Shown: in pieces, positions 1 to 5,730 of the stretch
Position numbering within the stretch: the first letter of the stretch is position 1
Layout: every line of letters begins with the position of its first letter
DNA from: PVC group bacterium
GTDB taxonomy: Bacteria; Verrucomicrobiota; Kiritimatiellia; SS1-B-03-39; UBA6053
DNA: 5,730 nt
Reading direction: 5' to 3'
Assembly (NCBI GenBank): GCA_003565035.1
Contig: PXDP01000037.1
Location: 1 to 5,730 of the forward strand
Position numbers and translations under genes: made by a program
Notes under the pieces: generated by a model
Seen by the model: only the letters and a program-made list of their open reading frames with translations
Databases searched by the model: none
Told to the model about the DNA's origin: nothing

Positions 1-6
1 CCTTTT

Positions 7-31
7 CCCTGCGGGCCACCGGCCCGCGGGG
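7..31 (+). promoter_or_regulatory. GC-rich hairpin upstream of rpoC
   Basis: Positions 7-17 pair with 21-31 in an 11-bp stem (one T-G wobble at 10/28, otherwise Watson-Crick) closed by a 3-nt loop at 18-20. The stem is almost entirely G-C, so it should be very stable in RNA. Only a weak, interrupted pyrimidine run (cctcttta) follows, so it is not a convincing intrinsic terminator. In the expected rpoB-rpoC spacer it could be an attenuator, an RNA-processing site or an mRNA stabiliser; the sequence cannot decide. The structure is seen directly, its function is inference. Confidence 0.55.
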
Positions 32-52
32 CCTCTTTACCTCATCCCTCAC

Positions 53-56
53 GGAG
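53..56 (+). promoter_or_regulatory. Ribosome binding site deciding the rpoC GTG start
   Basis: GGAG lies 10 nt before the GTG at 67. The alternative ATG at 94 (codon 10) has no purine-rich motif in front of it. The rpoC frame is open to the window edge with no stop, but no ATG, GTG or TTG occurs in frame between 1 and 66. The GTG at 67 is therefore the best-supported start. Confidence 0.6.
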
Positions 57-66
57 AAGACAAGCT

Positions 67-3000
67 GTGGAACATCAATCTGAATCGACTTTAATGCATG
101 CCTTTGAACCGGTGCAAGGCCACGACTACGCGGCCATCAGCATCGCCTCGCCCGAGGCCATCCGCGCCTGGGCCACCCGGAACAGCGAACTTCAGGAAGT
201 CAAAAACCCTGAGACCATCAATTACCGCACCTTCAAACCCGAAAAAGGCGGTCTGTTCTGCGAGCGAATTTTCGGTCCGACCAAGGACTGGGAATGCGCC
301 TGCGGAAAATACAAGCGGATTAAACACAAAGGCGTGATCTGCGACCGTTGCGGTGTGGAAGTGACTCTTTCCTCGGTCCGCCGCGAGCGCATGGCCGCGA
401 TTGAACTGGCGGTGCCGGTTTCCCATATCTGGTTCTACAAGTGCACACCGTCCCGTCTGGGCATGGTGATGGACATGACCGCCCGCTCCCTGGAGCGCGT
501 GCTGTATTACGAAGACTACATCGTGGTCGATCCCGGTGACACCCCGCTGGAAGTCAAACAGCTCCTCAGCGAAATGGAAATGCGCGAAGCCGAAGAAAAA
601 TACGGTGAAGGCGCGTTTGTGGCCAAAATGGGGGCCGAAGGTGTCCGTGACATCATGGCCACGCTGGACCTGGAAGCCGAAATCGAACAGATTCAGGAGG
701 AGCTGGAAAACACCGGGTCCAAACAGAACCTGAAAAAACTGACCAAGCGGCTGAAAAGCATGCAGGCCTTCATCGATGCCAACACCCGTCCGGAATGGAT
801 GATTCTGGAAGTGCTGCCGGTGATTCCGCCGGATCTGCGTCCGCTGGTGCCGCTCGAAGGCGGCCGCTTTGCGACCTCCGACCTCAACGATCTGTACCGC
901 CGGGTGATCAACCGCAACAACCGCCTCAAGAGCCTGATGCAGTTGAAGCCCCCGAATGTGATTATCCGCAACGAAAAGCGGATGCTGCAGGAGGCGGTGG
1001 ACGCGCTGCTGGACAACGGCCGTCACGGCCGCGCGGTGACCGGTGCGGGCAACCGTCCGTTGAAATCGCTCTCCGACATGCTCAAAGGCAAACAGGGACG
1101 TTTCCGTCAGAACCTGCTCGGAAAACGTGTCGATTATTCCGGCCGTTCCGTAATTGTGGTGGGGCCTGAACTGACCCTGAAGCAGTGCGGCATTCCCAAG
1201 AAAATGGCGTTGGTTCTTTTCGAACCCTTCATTATTCGCCGCCTGAAGGAAATGGGCATCGTGCATACGGTCCGTTCCGCCAAGAAACTCATTGAGCGCG
1301 AAGCCGACGAGGTCTGGGGCATTCTTGAAGAGGTCACCAAAGGCCATTCGGTGCTGCTGAACCGCGCGCCTACCCTGCACAGACTTTCGATGCAGGCCTT
1401 TGAGCCCAAGCTGATTGAAGGTTCCGCGATCCGTCTGCATCCGCTGGTGTGTACTGCGTACAACGCAGACTTTGACGGCGACCAGATGGCGGTGCACGTG
1501 CCGTTGTCTGTGGAAGCCCAGATGGAAACCCGTCTGCTGATGCTGGCCTCGAACAACATCTTCTCCCCCTCAAGCGGCAAACCGATTATGACTCCGTCCC
1601 AGGACATCTGTCTTGGCGCGTATTTCATTACCGTTTCGGCGCAGAAGGACCGGATTGCCGAGCGCACCGGCTCCCACAAACCGGACGAACATCTTCCGAT
1701 TATGGTGGACGCGCACGAAGTGCACACCGCCTATGACGAAGGGGTGGTGCGCATGCACAGCCGGATCCGTTTCCGGAACCCGGACTACCAGCGCGAAACC
1801 ATCTTCGGAGACAAAGACAAGTCGGTCATCACCACCACGGTCGGCCGGGTGTTTTTCAACGAAATCTTCCCGGAAAGCCTCGGCTTCTACAACGGATGTG
1901 TGACCAAGAAGAAACTTGGGGATCTCATCTGGCGCTGTTATCAGGTTTCCGGCCATGCCGAAACCGTGCAGATGCTCGACCGTCTGAAGCACCTCGGCTT
2001 TGAAATTGCGACCAAGTCCGGGATTTCGATCGGGATTATCGACATGAACGTCCCGCCCGAGAAACAGAAACTGGTGGACGCCGCCAACGCCCAGCTTGCG
2101 GAAGTGGAAACCCAGTACCGCAAGGGGATGATCACCGACGGGGAACGCTATAACCGCATCATTGACATCTGGACCCATGCCACCGAGGAAATCACCAACG
2201 TGATGTTCCAGGCCATGGACTACAACGACAACCAGAGTCACATCAATCCGCTGTTCGTGATGGTGGATTCCGGTGCGCGTGGTTCCAAGACCCAGATCCG
2301 TCAGTTGGCGGGAATGCGCGGTCTGATGGCCAAGCCCTCCGGCGAAATCATCGAACGCCCGATTCTGTCGAACTTCCGTGAAGGTCTGACGGTGCTGGAA
2401 TACTTCATCAGTACCCACGGTGCCCGTAAAGGTCTGGCGGATACGGCCTTGAAGACCGCCGACTCCGGGTACATGACCCGTAAACTGGTGGACGTGGCCC
2501 ACGACATCATTGCGGTGGAGCCCGACTGCGGCACCGCCAACGGCATTGAAGTCAAGCCGATCATGGAAGGCGACGAAGAACTCGTCAGCGTCGGCAGCCG
2601 TTGCATCGGCCGCACCGCGCTGCAGGATGTTCTCGATCCCTATACCGGCAAGATCATCGTTGCTGACGGTCAGTTGATTGACGAGCGGGTTGCCGCCAAG
2701 ATCGACCATGCCGGCATTGAAGTGATGAAGATCCGCAGCGCCCTGACCTGCGAAAGCAAGCACGGCGTGTGCATCAAGTGCTACGGCATCAATCCGGCGA
2801 CCGGCAATCCGGCGCAGCTCGGCGAATCCATCGGGATCATTGCCGCGCAGTCGATCGGTGAGCCCGGAACGCAGTTGACGATGCGGACCTTCCACGTCGG
2901 CGGTGTGGCCAGCAGCGTGTTCAAGAACCCCGAAATTTCCACCCGGAACGGCGGTGTGCTCAAGTACATCGAAGTGCGCGCGGTGGAAGTGGAACAGGAG

Positions 3001-4254
3001 GACGGAACCAAAGTCTGGACGGTGCTCAACAAAAACGGAGCCATCGGAATTTACGACAAGGACGGCCGCGAGCTGGAGCGTCACACGACGATGATCGGCG
3101 CGCAGATTTATGTGGGCGACGGCGACAAAGTGAAGAAGGGAACGCCCTTCATGCGCTGGGATCCCCATAACGTGCCGATTATTACCGAGCACAGCGGGGT
3201 GGTGAAATTCCACGACTTCATCGAAGGAGTCACCATTCGCAAGGAAATCGACGCGCAGACCGGTCTGGAGAACTCGCTGGTGCTGGAGCACAAAGAAGAC
3301 CTGCACCCGCAGATCATCATTGTGGATCCCGACAGTGGCGAAACGCTCAACTACTATGCGATTCCCGCCGGGGCGCAGGTGACCGTATTTGCCGACCAGC
3401 CGATTGCCGCCGGTACCGCGATTGCCAAGACCCCGCGTAAAGCGGCCCGTACGAAAGACATCACCGGGGGTCTCCCCCGGATTGCGGAACTCTTTGAGGC
3501 CCGCAAACCCAAAGAATCCGCGGAAATCGCGAAGATCGACGGGGTGGTGGACTTCGAAGGCTCCAGCCGCGGCAAGCGCCGTCTGGTGGTGAAAGATCCC
3601 GAAACCGGTGAAGCCGAAGAGCATCTCATTCCCATGGGCAAACACGTTGTGGTTTTCCGCGGCGACCATGTGAAAAAAGGCCAGCAGCTCACCGAAGGAC
3701 CGATCGTCCCGCACGAACTGCTGGAAGTCTGCGGACCGCAGGCGCTCCAGGAGTATCTTGTGAACCAGGTGCAGTCCGTGTACCGGGTGCAGGGCGTGGA
3801 AATCAACGACAAGCACATCGAGATCATCGTGCGGCAGATGCTGCGCAAGGTCAAAATCGAGGACTCCGGCGACACCGACATGCTCTGGGGCGAACAGGTG
3901 GACCGGCTGACCTTCGAAGAGATCAACCGCAAAGCGGTGGCCGAAGGCCGCCGTCCCGCCGAAGCGATTCCGGTGCTGTTGGGGATCACCAAGGCCTCGC
4001 TGGAAACCGAAAGCTTTATTTCGGCGGCGTCCTTCCAGGACACCACCCGCGTGCTTACCGAGGCGGCCTCGCTGTCCAAGCGCGATCAGCTCCGCGGCTT
4101 CAAGGAAAACGTGATCATGGGTCACCTGATTCCCGCCGGCAGTGGATTTGAAATGTACCGCAATCTCCGCCTCAAGTACGCTTCGGAGCCGATTTCGGCC
4201 GACGAGCTGCTGGGTGAAGAAATGTTTGACGAGAAAAAATCCATTGAAACCTGA
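67..4254 (+). CDS. rpoC: DNA-directed RNA polymerase subunit beta'
   Basis: This is the beta' subunit of RNA polymerase. It forms the clamp and carries the catalytic Mg-binding loop of the cytoplasmic transcription enzyme. The 1395-aa product is close to the 1407 aa of E. coli. In order: N-terminal zinc ribbon with Cys77, Cys79, Cys92 and Cys95; a charged helical segment at about 170-245 that includes a probable coiled coil; switch/rudder region with LLGKRVDYSGRSVIV near 350; catalytic NADFDGD at 466-472 (Asp468, 470, 472); bridge helix at about 776-811; second zinc site Cys821, Cys895, Cys902, Cys905; and trigger loop with MRTFH at 939-943. A large insertion of about 175 residues, matching SI3 in position, follows before DITGGLPR (from 1131). 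The conserved C-terminal segment KASLETESFISAASFQ starts at 1309. No frameshift or missing key residue was seen. The start is GTG, supported by GGAG at 53-56. rpoB is expected immediately upstream; rpsL follows after 77 nt. Identification is essentially certain. Confidence 0.99.
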   Translation: MEHQSESTLMHAFEPVQGHDYAAISIASPEAIRAWATRNSELQEVKNPETINYRTFKPEKGGLFCERIFGPTKDWECACGKYKRIKHKGVICDRCGVEVTLSSVRRERMAAIELAVPVSHIWFYKCTPSRLGMVMDMTARSLERVLYYEDYIVVDPGDTPLEVKQLLSEMEMREAEEKYGEGAFVAKMGAEGVRDIMATLDLEAEIEQIQEELENTGSKQNLKKLTKRLKSMQAFIDANTRPEWMILEVLPVIPPDLRPLVPLEGGRFATSDLNDLYRRVINRNNRLKSLMQLKPPNVIIRNEKRMLQEAVDALLDNGRHGRAVTGAGNRPLKSLSDMLKGKQGRFRQNLLGKRVDYSGRSVIVVGPELTLKQCGIPKKMALVLFEPFIIRRLKEMGIVHTVRSAKKLIEREADEVWGILEEVTKGHSVLLNRAPTLHRLSMQAFEPKLIEGSAIRLHPLVCTAYNADFDGDQMAVHVPLSVEAQMETRLLMLASNNIFSPSSGKPIMTPSQDICLGAYFITVSAQKDRIAERTGSHKPDEHLPIMVDAHEVHTAYDEGVVRMHSRIRFRNPDYQRETIFGDKDKSVITTTVGRVFFNEIFPESLGFYNGCVTKKKLGDLIWRCYQVSGHAETVQMLDRLKHLGFEIATKSGISIGIIDMNVPPEKQKLVDAANAQLAEVETQYRKGMITDGERYNRIIDIWTHATEEITNVMFQAMDYNDNQSHINPLFVMVDSGARGSKTQIRQLAGMRGLMAKPSGEIIERPILSNFREGLTVLEYFISTHGARKGLADTALKTADSGYMTRKLVDVAHDIIAVEPDCGTANGIEVKPIMEGDEELVSVGSRCIGRTALQDVLDPYTGKIIVADGQLIDERVAAKIDHAGIEVMKIRSALTCESKHGVCIKCYGINPATGNPAQLGESIGIIAAQSIGEPGTQLTMRTFHVGGVASSVFKNPEISTRNGGVLKYIEVRAVEVEQEDGTKVWTVLNKNGAIGIYDKDGRELERHTTMIGAQIYVGDGDKVKKGTPFMRWDPHNVPIITEHSGVVKFHDFIEGVTIRKEIDAQTGLENSLVLEHKEDLHPQIIIVDPDSGETLNYYAIPAGAQVTVFADQPIAAGTAIAKTPRKAARTKDITGGLPRIAELFEARKPKESAEIAKIDGVVDFEGSSRGKRRLVVKDPETGEAEEHLIPMGKHVVVFRGDHVKKGQQLTEGPIVPHELLEVCGPQALQEYLVNQVQSVYRVQGVEINDKHIEIIVRQMLRKVKIEDSGDTDMLWGEQVDRLTFEEINRKAVAEGRRPAEAIPVLLGITKASLETESFISAASFQDTTRVLTEAASLSKRDQLRGFKENVIMGHLIPAGSGFEMYRNLRLKYASEPISADELLGEEMFDEKKSIET

Positions 4255-4259
4255 AATCT

Positions 4260-4288
4260 TTGATTGCCAGGCCGCGGCGGTTTATGCT
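4260..4288 (+). promoter_or_regulatory. Candidate sigma70-type promoter for rpsL-rpsG
   Basis: TTGATT at 4260-4265 (4 of 6 to TTGACA) is followed after exactly 17 nt by TATGCT at 4283-4288 (4 of 6 to TATAAT). Transcription would begin near 4295, leaving a leader of about 37 nt that includes the rpsL Shine-Dalgarno. The -35/-10 match and spacing are seen directly; promoter activity is inference. The same bases take part in the hairpin at 4270-4301, so the element may be a promoter, an attenuator, or both. Confidence 0.35.
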
Positions 4289-4301
4289 AAATCACGCGGC
4301 C
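4270..4301 (+). promoter_or_regulatory. Two-tier hairpin in the rpoC-rpsL spacer
   Basis: ggccgcg at 4270-4276 pairs perfectly with cgcggcc at 4295-4301. Inside it, 4279-4284 pairs with 4288-4293 (one G-T) around a 3-nt loop, separated by a small internal loop. The A/T-rich stretch caattttaat follows directly, so the element resembles a leaky intrinsic terminator or attenuator that could lower ribosomal protein gene expression relative to rpoC read-through. The T run is only four long, so complete termination is unlikely. The competing reading is the promoter at 4260-4288. Confidence 0.45.
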
Positions 4302-4331
4302 CAATTTTAATCCCCTAAGGAAAAGAAGACT

Positions 4332-4739
4332 ATGCCGACCATTAACCAGCTTGTGCGCCAGGGCCGCAGCCCGATCCGCAAAAAGAGCAAATCCCGTGCG
4401 CTGCAGCAGTGTCCGCAGCGCCGCGGCGTGTGTCTGTTGGTGAAAACCCAGACTCCGAAGAAACCGAACTCCGCGTTGCGGAAAATCGCGCGTGTGCGTC
4501 TGACCAACGGTCAGGAAGTTACCGCATACATTCCCGGAGAAGGGCACAACCTGCAGGAGCACAGCATGGTGCTGGTGCGTGGCGGACGTGTTCCCGACCT
4601 TCCCGGTGTGCGTTATCATATTGTGCGCGGCGCACTGGACTGCCTTGGCGTGGACAAACGCCGTCAGGGCCGTTCCAAGTACGGCGCCAAGCGTCCCAAG
4701 CCCGGCCAGGAATCCTCCGGCGGCAAAAAGAAGAAATAA
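4332..4739 (+). CDS. rpsL: 30S ribosomal protein S12
   Basis: S12 sits at the decoding centre of the small subunit and controls tRNA selection accuracy; it is the classic target of streptomycin-resistance mutations. The 135-aa product aligns without gaps to E. coli S12 through the core and is 11 residues longer because of a Lys-rich tail ending GGKKKK. The conserved loop TPKKPNSALRK (41-51) retains Lys43 and Lys44. GEGHNLQEHS is at 69-78 and DLPGVRYH at 89-96, including Asp89, the residue methylthiolated by RimO in E. coli. Residue 88 is Pro, where nearly all bacteria have Lys (GGRVPDLPG against GGRVKDLPG); this site affects streptomycin response. AAGGA at 4317-4321, 10 nt before the ATG, fixes the start. 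rpsG follows after 24 nt. Identification is certain; the effect of Pro88 is inference. Confidence 0.98.
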   Translation: MPTINQLVRQGRSPIRKKSKSRALQQCPQRRGVCLLVKTQTPKKPNSALRKIARVRLTNGQEVTAYIPGEGHNLQEHSMVLVRGGRVPDLPGVRYHIVRGALDCLGVDKRRQGRSKYGAKRPKPGQESSGGKKKK

Positions 4740-4763
4740 CCCCGAATTTTCAGGAAAATACTC

Positions 4764-5234
4764 ATGGCAAGACGTCATCGTTCGGTTAAGCGGGAAACCA
4801 TTCCCGATCCCAAGTTTCAGAGCACGGAAATCAGCCGGTTCATCAACCAGCTCATGCGTGACGGAAAAAAATCCGTCGCCCAGAATGTGCTCTACACCGC
4901 TTTGGAACAAGTGGAAGAGAAATCCGGCGGCACCGCCCTGGAAGTCTTTGAAGAGGCGATTGAAAACATCCGCCCCCAGCTTGAAGTCAAATCCCGCCGT
5001 GTCGGCGGTGCGACCTATCAGGTGCCGATGGAGCTGTCCGCGCAGCGCAGCCGCTCGCTGGCCATGCGCTGGCTCATCCAGTACGCCAACGGACGCAAAG
5101 GCGTTCCCATGGCCAAGGCCCTCGCCAATGAAATTGTCGACGCCTACAACAACACCGGTGCCGCAATCAAAAAGCGGGACGACACCCACAAAATGGCCCA
5201 GGCCAACCGCGCATTCGCTCACTATCGCTGGTAA
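4764..5234 (+). CDS. rpsG: 30S ribosomal protein S7
   Basis: S7 is a primary 16S rRNA-binding protein that nucleates assembly of the 30S head and lines the E-site exit channel. The 156-aa product has the usual bacterial length (E. coli B 156). It shows the N-terminal signature DPKF (15-18) followed by FINQLMRDGKKS (26-37), the rRNA-contacting beta-hairpin KSRRVGGATYQVP (76-88), the basic helix region RSRSLAMRWL (95-104), and the C-terminal HKMAQANRAFAHYRW. AGGA at 4752-4755 lies 8 nt before the ATG. The 24-nt gap to rpsL implies one transcript and leaves no room for the long intercistronic S7-binding structure used for autoregulation in E. coli, so any feedback must work differently. It is the last gene of the unit: a strong terminator begins 22 nt after the stop, and fusA is absent. 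Confidence 0.98.
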   Translation: MARRHRSVKRETIPDPKFQSTEISRFINQLMRDGKKSVAQNVLYTALEQVEEKSGGTALEVFEEAIENIRPQLEVKSRRVGGATYQVPMELSAQRSRSLAMRWLIQYANGRKGVPMAKALANEIVDAYNNTGAAIKKRDDTHKMAQANRAFAHYRW

Positions 5235-5256
5235 ATTCAACCATCGATTGCAAAAG

Positions 5257-5284
5257 AAAGACCGGCTCAGGCCGGTCTTTTTTT
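5257..5284 (+). terminator. Rho-independent terminator of rpoC-rpsL-rpsG, probably bidirectional
   Basis: aaagaccggc (5257-5266) pairs perfectly with gccggtcttt (5271-5280) around the loop tcag, and the T run continues to 5284 (seven T in a row). This is a textbook intrinsic terminator just after rpsG. Read on the - strand the same hairpin is followed by CTTTTG after its TTT, so it can also end the convergent transcript of the exporter unit. Confidence 0.92.
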
Positions 5285-5287
5285 GTG

Positions 5288-5316
5288 CCCCGTTTTCCGA
5301 TCATCGGAAAACGGGG
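5288..5316. repeat. Palindrome copy 1, 13-bp arms
   Basis: ccccgttttccga (5288-5300) and tcggaaaacgggg (5304-5316) form a perfect inverted repeat with loop tca. The inner 19 bp, ttttccgatcatcggaaaa at 5293-5311, recur exactly at 5324-5342. On the + strand agcttattttt follows, so it could serve as a backup terminator; on the - strand no T run follows. It may equally be a dispersed intergenic palindrome or a protein-binding site. The symmetry is seen directly, the role is unknown. Confidence 0.8.
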
Positions 5317-5323
5317 AGCTTAT

Positions 5324-5342
5324 TTTTCCGATCATCGGAAAA
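5324..5342. repeat. Palindrome copy 2, 8-bp arms
   Basis: This is an exact second copy of ttttccgatcatcggaaaa, starting 31 bp after the first. The flanking CCCCG/CGGGG arm extension of copy 1 is missing here, so only the 19-bp core is shared. No T run follows on the + strand, and on the - strand only AATAAGC follows, so it is a poor terminator by itself. Because each copy is self-complementary, the two could also pair with each other. Confidence 0.8.
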
Positions 5343-5403
5343 GGTCAGAGGCCGAGATCAAGTGAACATTGCGTATCTGCTGAAGAATTTTATCGGGGTA
5401 AGA

Positions 5404-5517
5404 TTAATCCCCGGAAAGCCCGAGAGACACCGCACGAAAACTTTCCAGTCCGGCTTCGAGAGTTTCGATGATTTCCTCCGCAAGTTCCTCAGGTTCCGGG
5501 AGATTCTCTAGGGTCAT
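5404..5517 (-). CDS. Small ORF resembling the HsdM C-terminus (possible gene remnant)
   Basis: An ATG-to-TAA frame of 37 codons begins 18 nt after the exporter stop codon. The product starts MTLENLPEPEELAEEI and continues IETLEAGLESFRAV, an acidic amphipathic helix. From memory this matches the pattern at the extreme C-terminus of type I restriction methylases (HsdM: LPxPxxLAxEIxxxLEAxLExF), but the methyltransferase domain is absent. An in-frame TAA two codons before the ATG rules out extension upstream. No Shine-Dalgarno is visible, so translation would have to be coupled or weak. Only 19 of 37 codons end in G or C, against 55 of 64 in the adjacent exporter fragment, which suggests a different origin. 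It may be a degraded hsdM tail, a real small protein, or a chance frame. Confidence 0.4.
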   Translation of the reverse strand: MTLENLPEPEELAEEIIETLEAGLESFRAVSLGLSGD

Positions 5518-5535
5518 GGTGTTTTAGCCGATCGC

Positions 5536-5730
5536 TCAGGGGCTGGCCTCCAGGGTGGCGAGCGTCTGTTCTTCCAGGAGTTTGGCGAAGGCGCCGCCGC
5601 GCTGTTTGAGTTCTTCGTAGGGGCCGTGCTCGATGAGGGCTCCGTTTTCCATGACGAGGACTTCGTCGACGTGGCGGATGGTGGAGAGGCGGTGGGCGAT
5701 GATGATGACGGTGCGGGTGCCCTGGAGGGA
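5536..5730 (-). CDS. ABC exporter ATP-binding domain, C-terminal fragment (partial at window edge)
   Basis: The last 64 codons of an ABC transporter nucleotide-binding domain end at the TGA complementary to 5536-5538; the 5' part lies beyond the window. The fragment begins SLQGTRTVIIIAHRLSTIRH, which contains the H-loop with its switch histidine at fragment residue 13. Next come the typical strand VDEVLVMENG, the segment IEHGPYEELKQRGGAF, and a closing helix AKLLEEQ. This wording is characteristic of fused membrane-ATPase exporters of the MsbA/ABCB type (lipid, peptide or drug export across the inner membrane). The Walker A and B motifs and the membrane domain are not visible, so the substrate cannot be named. 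The gene converges on rpsG and has strongly G/C-ending codons like a resident gene. Confidence 0.92.
   Translation of the reverse strand, partial: SLQGTRTVIIIAHRLSTIRHVDEVLVMENGALIEHGPYEELKQRGGAFAKLLEEQTLATLEASP

Noticed and set aside
94..96. ATG at rpoC codon 10 as an alternative start
   Set aside because: No Shine-Dalgarno precedes it, whereas the GTG at 67 has GGAG at 10-nt spacing. It cannot be fully excluded.
91..1497. Antisense open frame of 468 codons on the - strand across the rpoC N-terminal half
   Set aside because: It has the same His/Phe/Val-rich shadow composition and no domain, and the opposite strand is unambiguous RpoC with zinc ribbon and catalytic motif.
1570..4125. Antisense open frame of 851 codons on the - strand across rpoC
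   Set aside because: It is a mirror of rpoC codon bias: rich in His, Phe, Gly and Val with no recognisable domain, and it lies wholly inside a certain gene.
5288..5342. Palindrome pair as a CRISPR array
   Set aside because: There are only two copies, about 12 bp of separating sequence, and no further units or cas genes.
5394..5413. cgggg...ccccg inverted repeat overlapping the small ORF stop, as a - strand terminator
   Set aside because: The stem is only 5 bp with a 10-nt loop, and no proper T run follows on the - strand. Chance is a sufficient explanation.
5283..5471. 62-codon + strand frame after the rpsG terminator
   Set aside because: It starts inside the first palindrome, has no ribosome binding site or family resemblance, and overlaps the better-supported - strand small ORF.
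4579..5511. Long + strand open frame spanning the end of rpsL, rpsG and the terminator region
   Set aside because: It runs out of frame through two certain ribosomal protein genes and through the terminator and palindromes. It is low in complexity (Pro/Ser/Arg) and matches no family.

Overview
The window is a housekeeping locus from a GC-rich, Gram-negative-type bacterium. It reads rpoC (RNA polymerase beta' subunit) - rpsL (S12) - rpsG (S7) on the + strand. After rpsG come a strong terminator and a convergent - strand unit holding the last 64 codons of an ABC exporter and a tiny 37-codon reading frame. RpoC carries the large trigger-loop insertion (SI3) typical of proteobacteria and several other Gram-negative phyla. 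The RpoC, S12 and S7 wording together with the gene order gives a tentative impression of the PVC superphylum (Verrucomicrobiota/Kiritimatiellota/Lentisphaerota). That placement is an impression and was not tested.

Layout: 1-66 is the spacer before rpoC. It holds a strong GC-rich hairpin and a Shine-Dalgarno sequence; rpoB is expected just upstream, outside the window. rpoC (67-4254) is complete and intact. The 77-nt rpoC-rpsL spacer can be read both as a sigma70-type promoter with ideal spacing and as a two-tier hairpin. rpsL (4332-4739) and rpsG (4764-5234) are separated by only 24 nt and are surely co-transcribed. Positions 5235-5403 are a non-coding convergent intergenic region. It contains a textbook terminator that also works on paper in the reverse direction, then two copies of a 19-bp perfect palindrome; I see nothing in 5343-5403. 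The - strand then holds the small ORF (5404-5517) and the exporter C-terminus (5536-5730, cut by the window edge).

The three + strand genes supply the catalytic clamp half of RNA polymerase and two 30S proteins, S12 at the decoding centre and S7 at the head. This is the classic coupling of transcription and translation machinery genes. The usual next genes of a str-type cluster (fusA, tuf) do not follow rpsG here.

I do not see an undescribed multi-gene system. The points most worth a second look are the S12 residue 88 change (Pro where Lys is nearly universal, a streptomycin-relevant site), the paired palindromes, the dual-reading rpoC-rpsL spacer, and the small ORF. That ORF resembles the very C-terminus of type I restriction methylase HsdM and has codon use unlike its neighbour.
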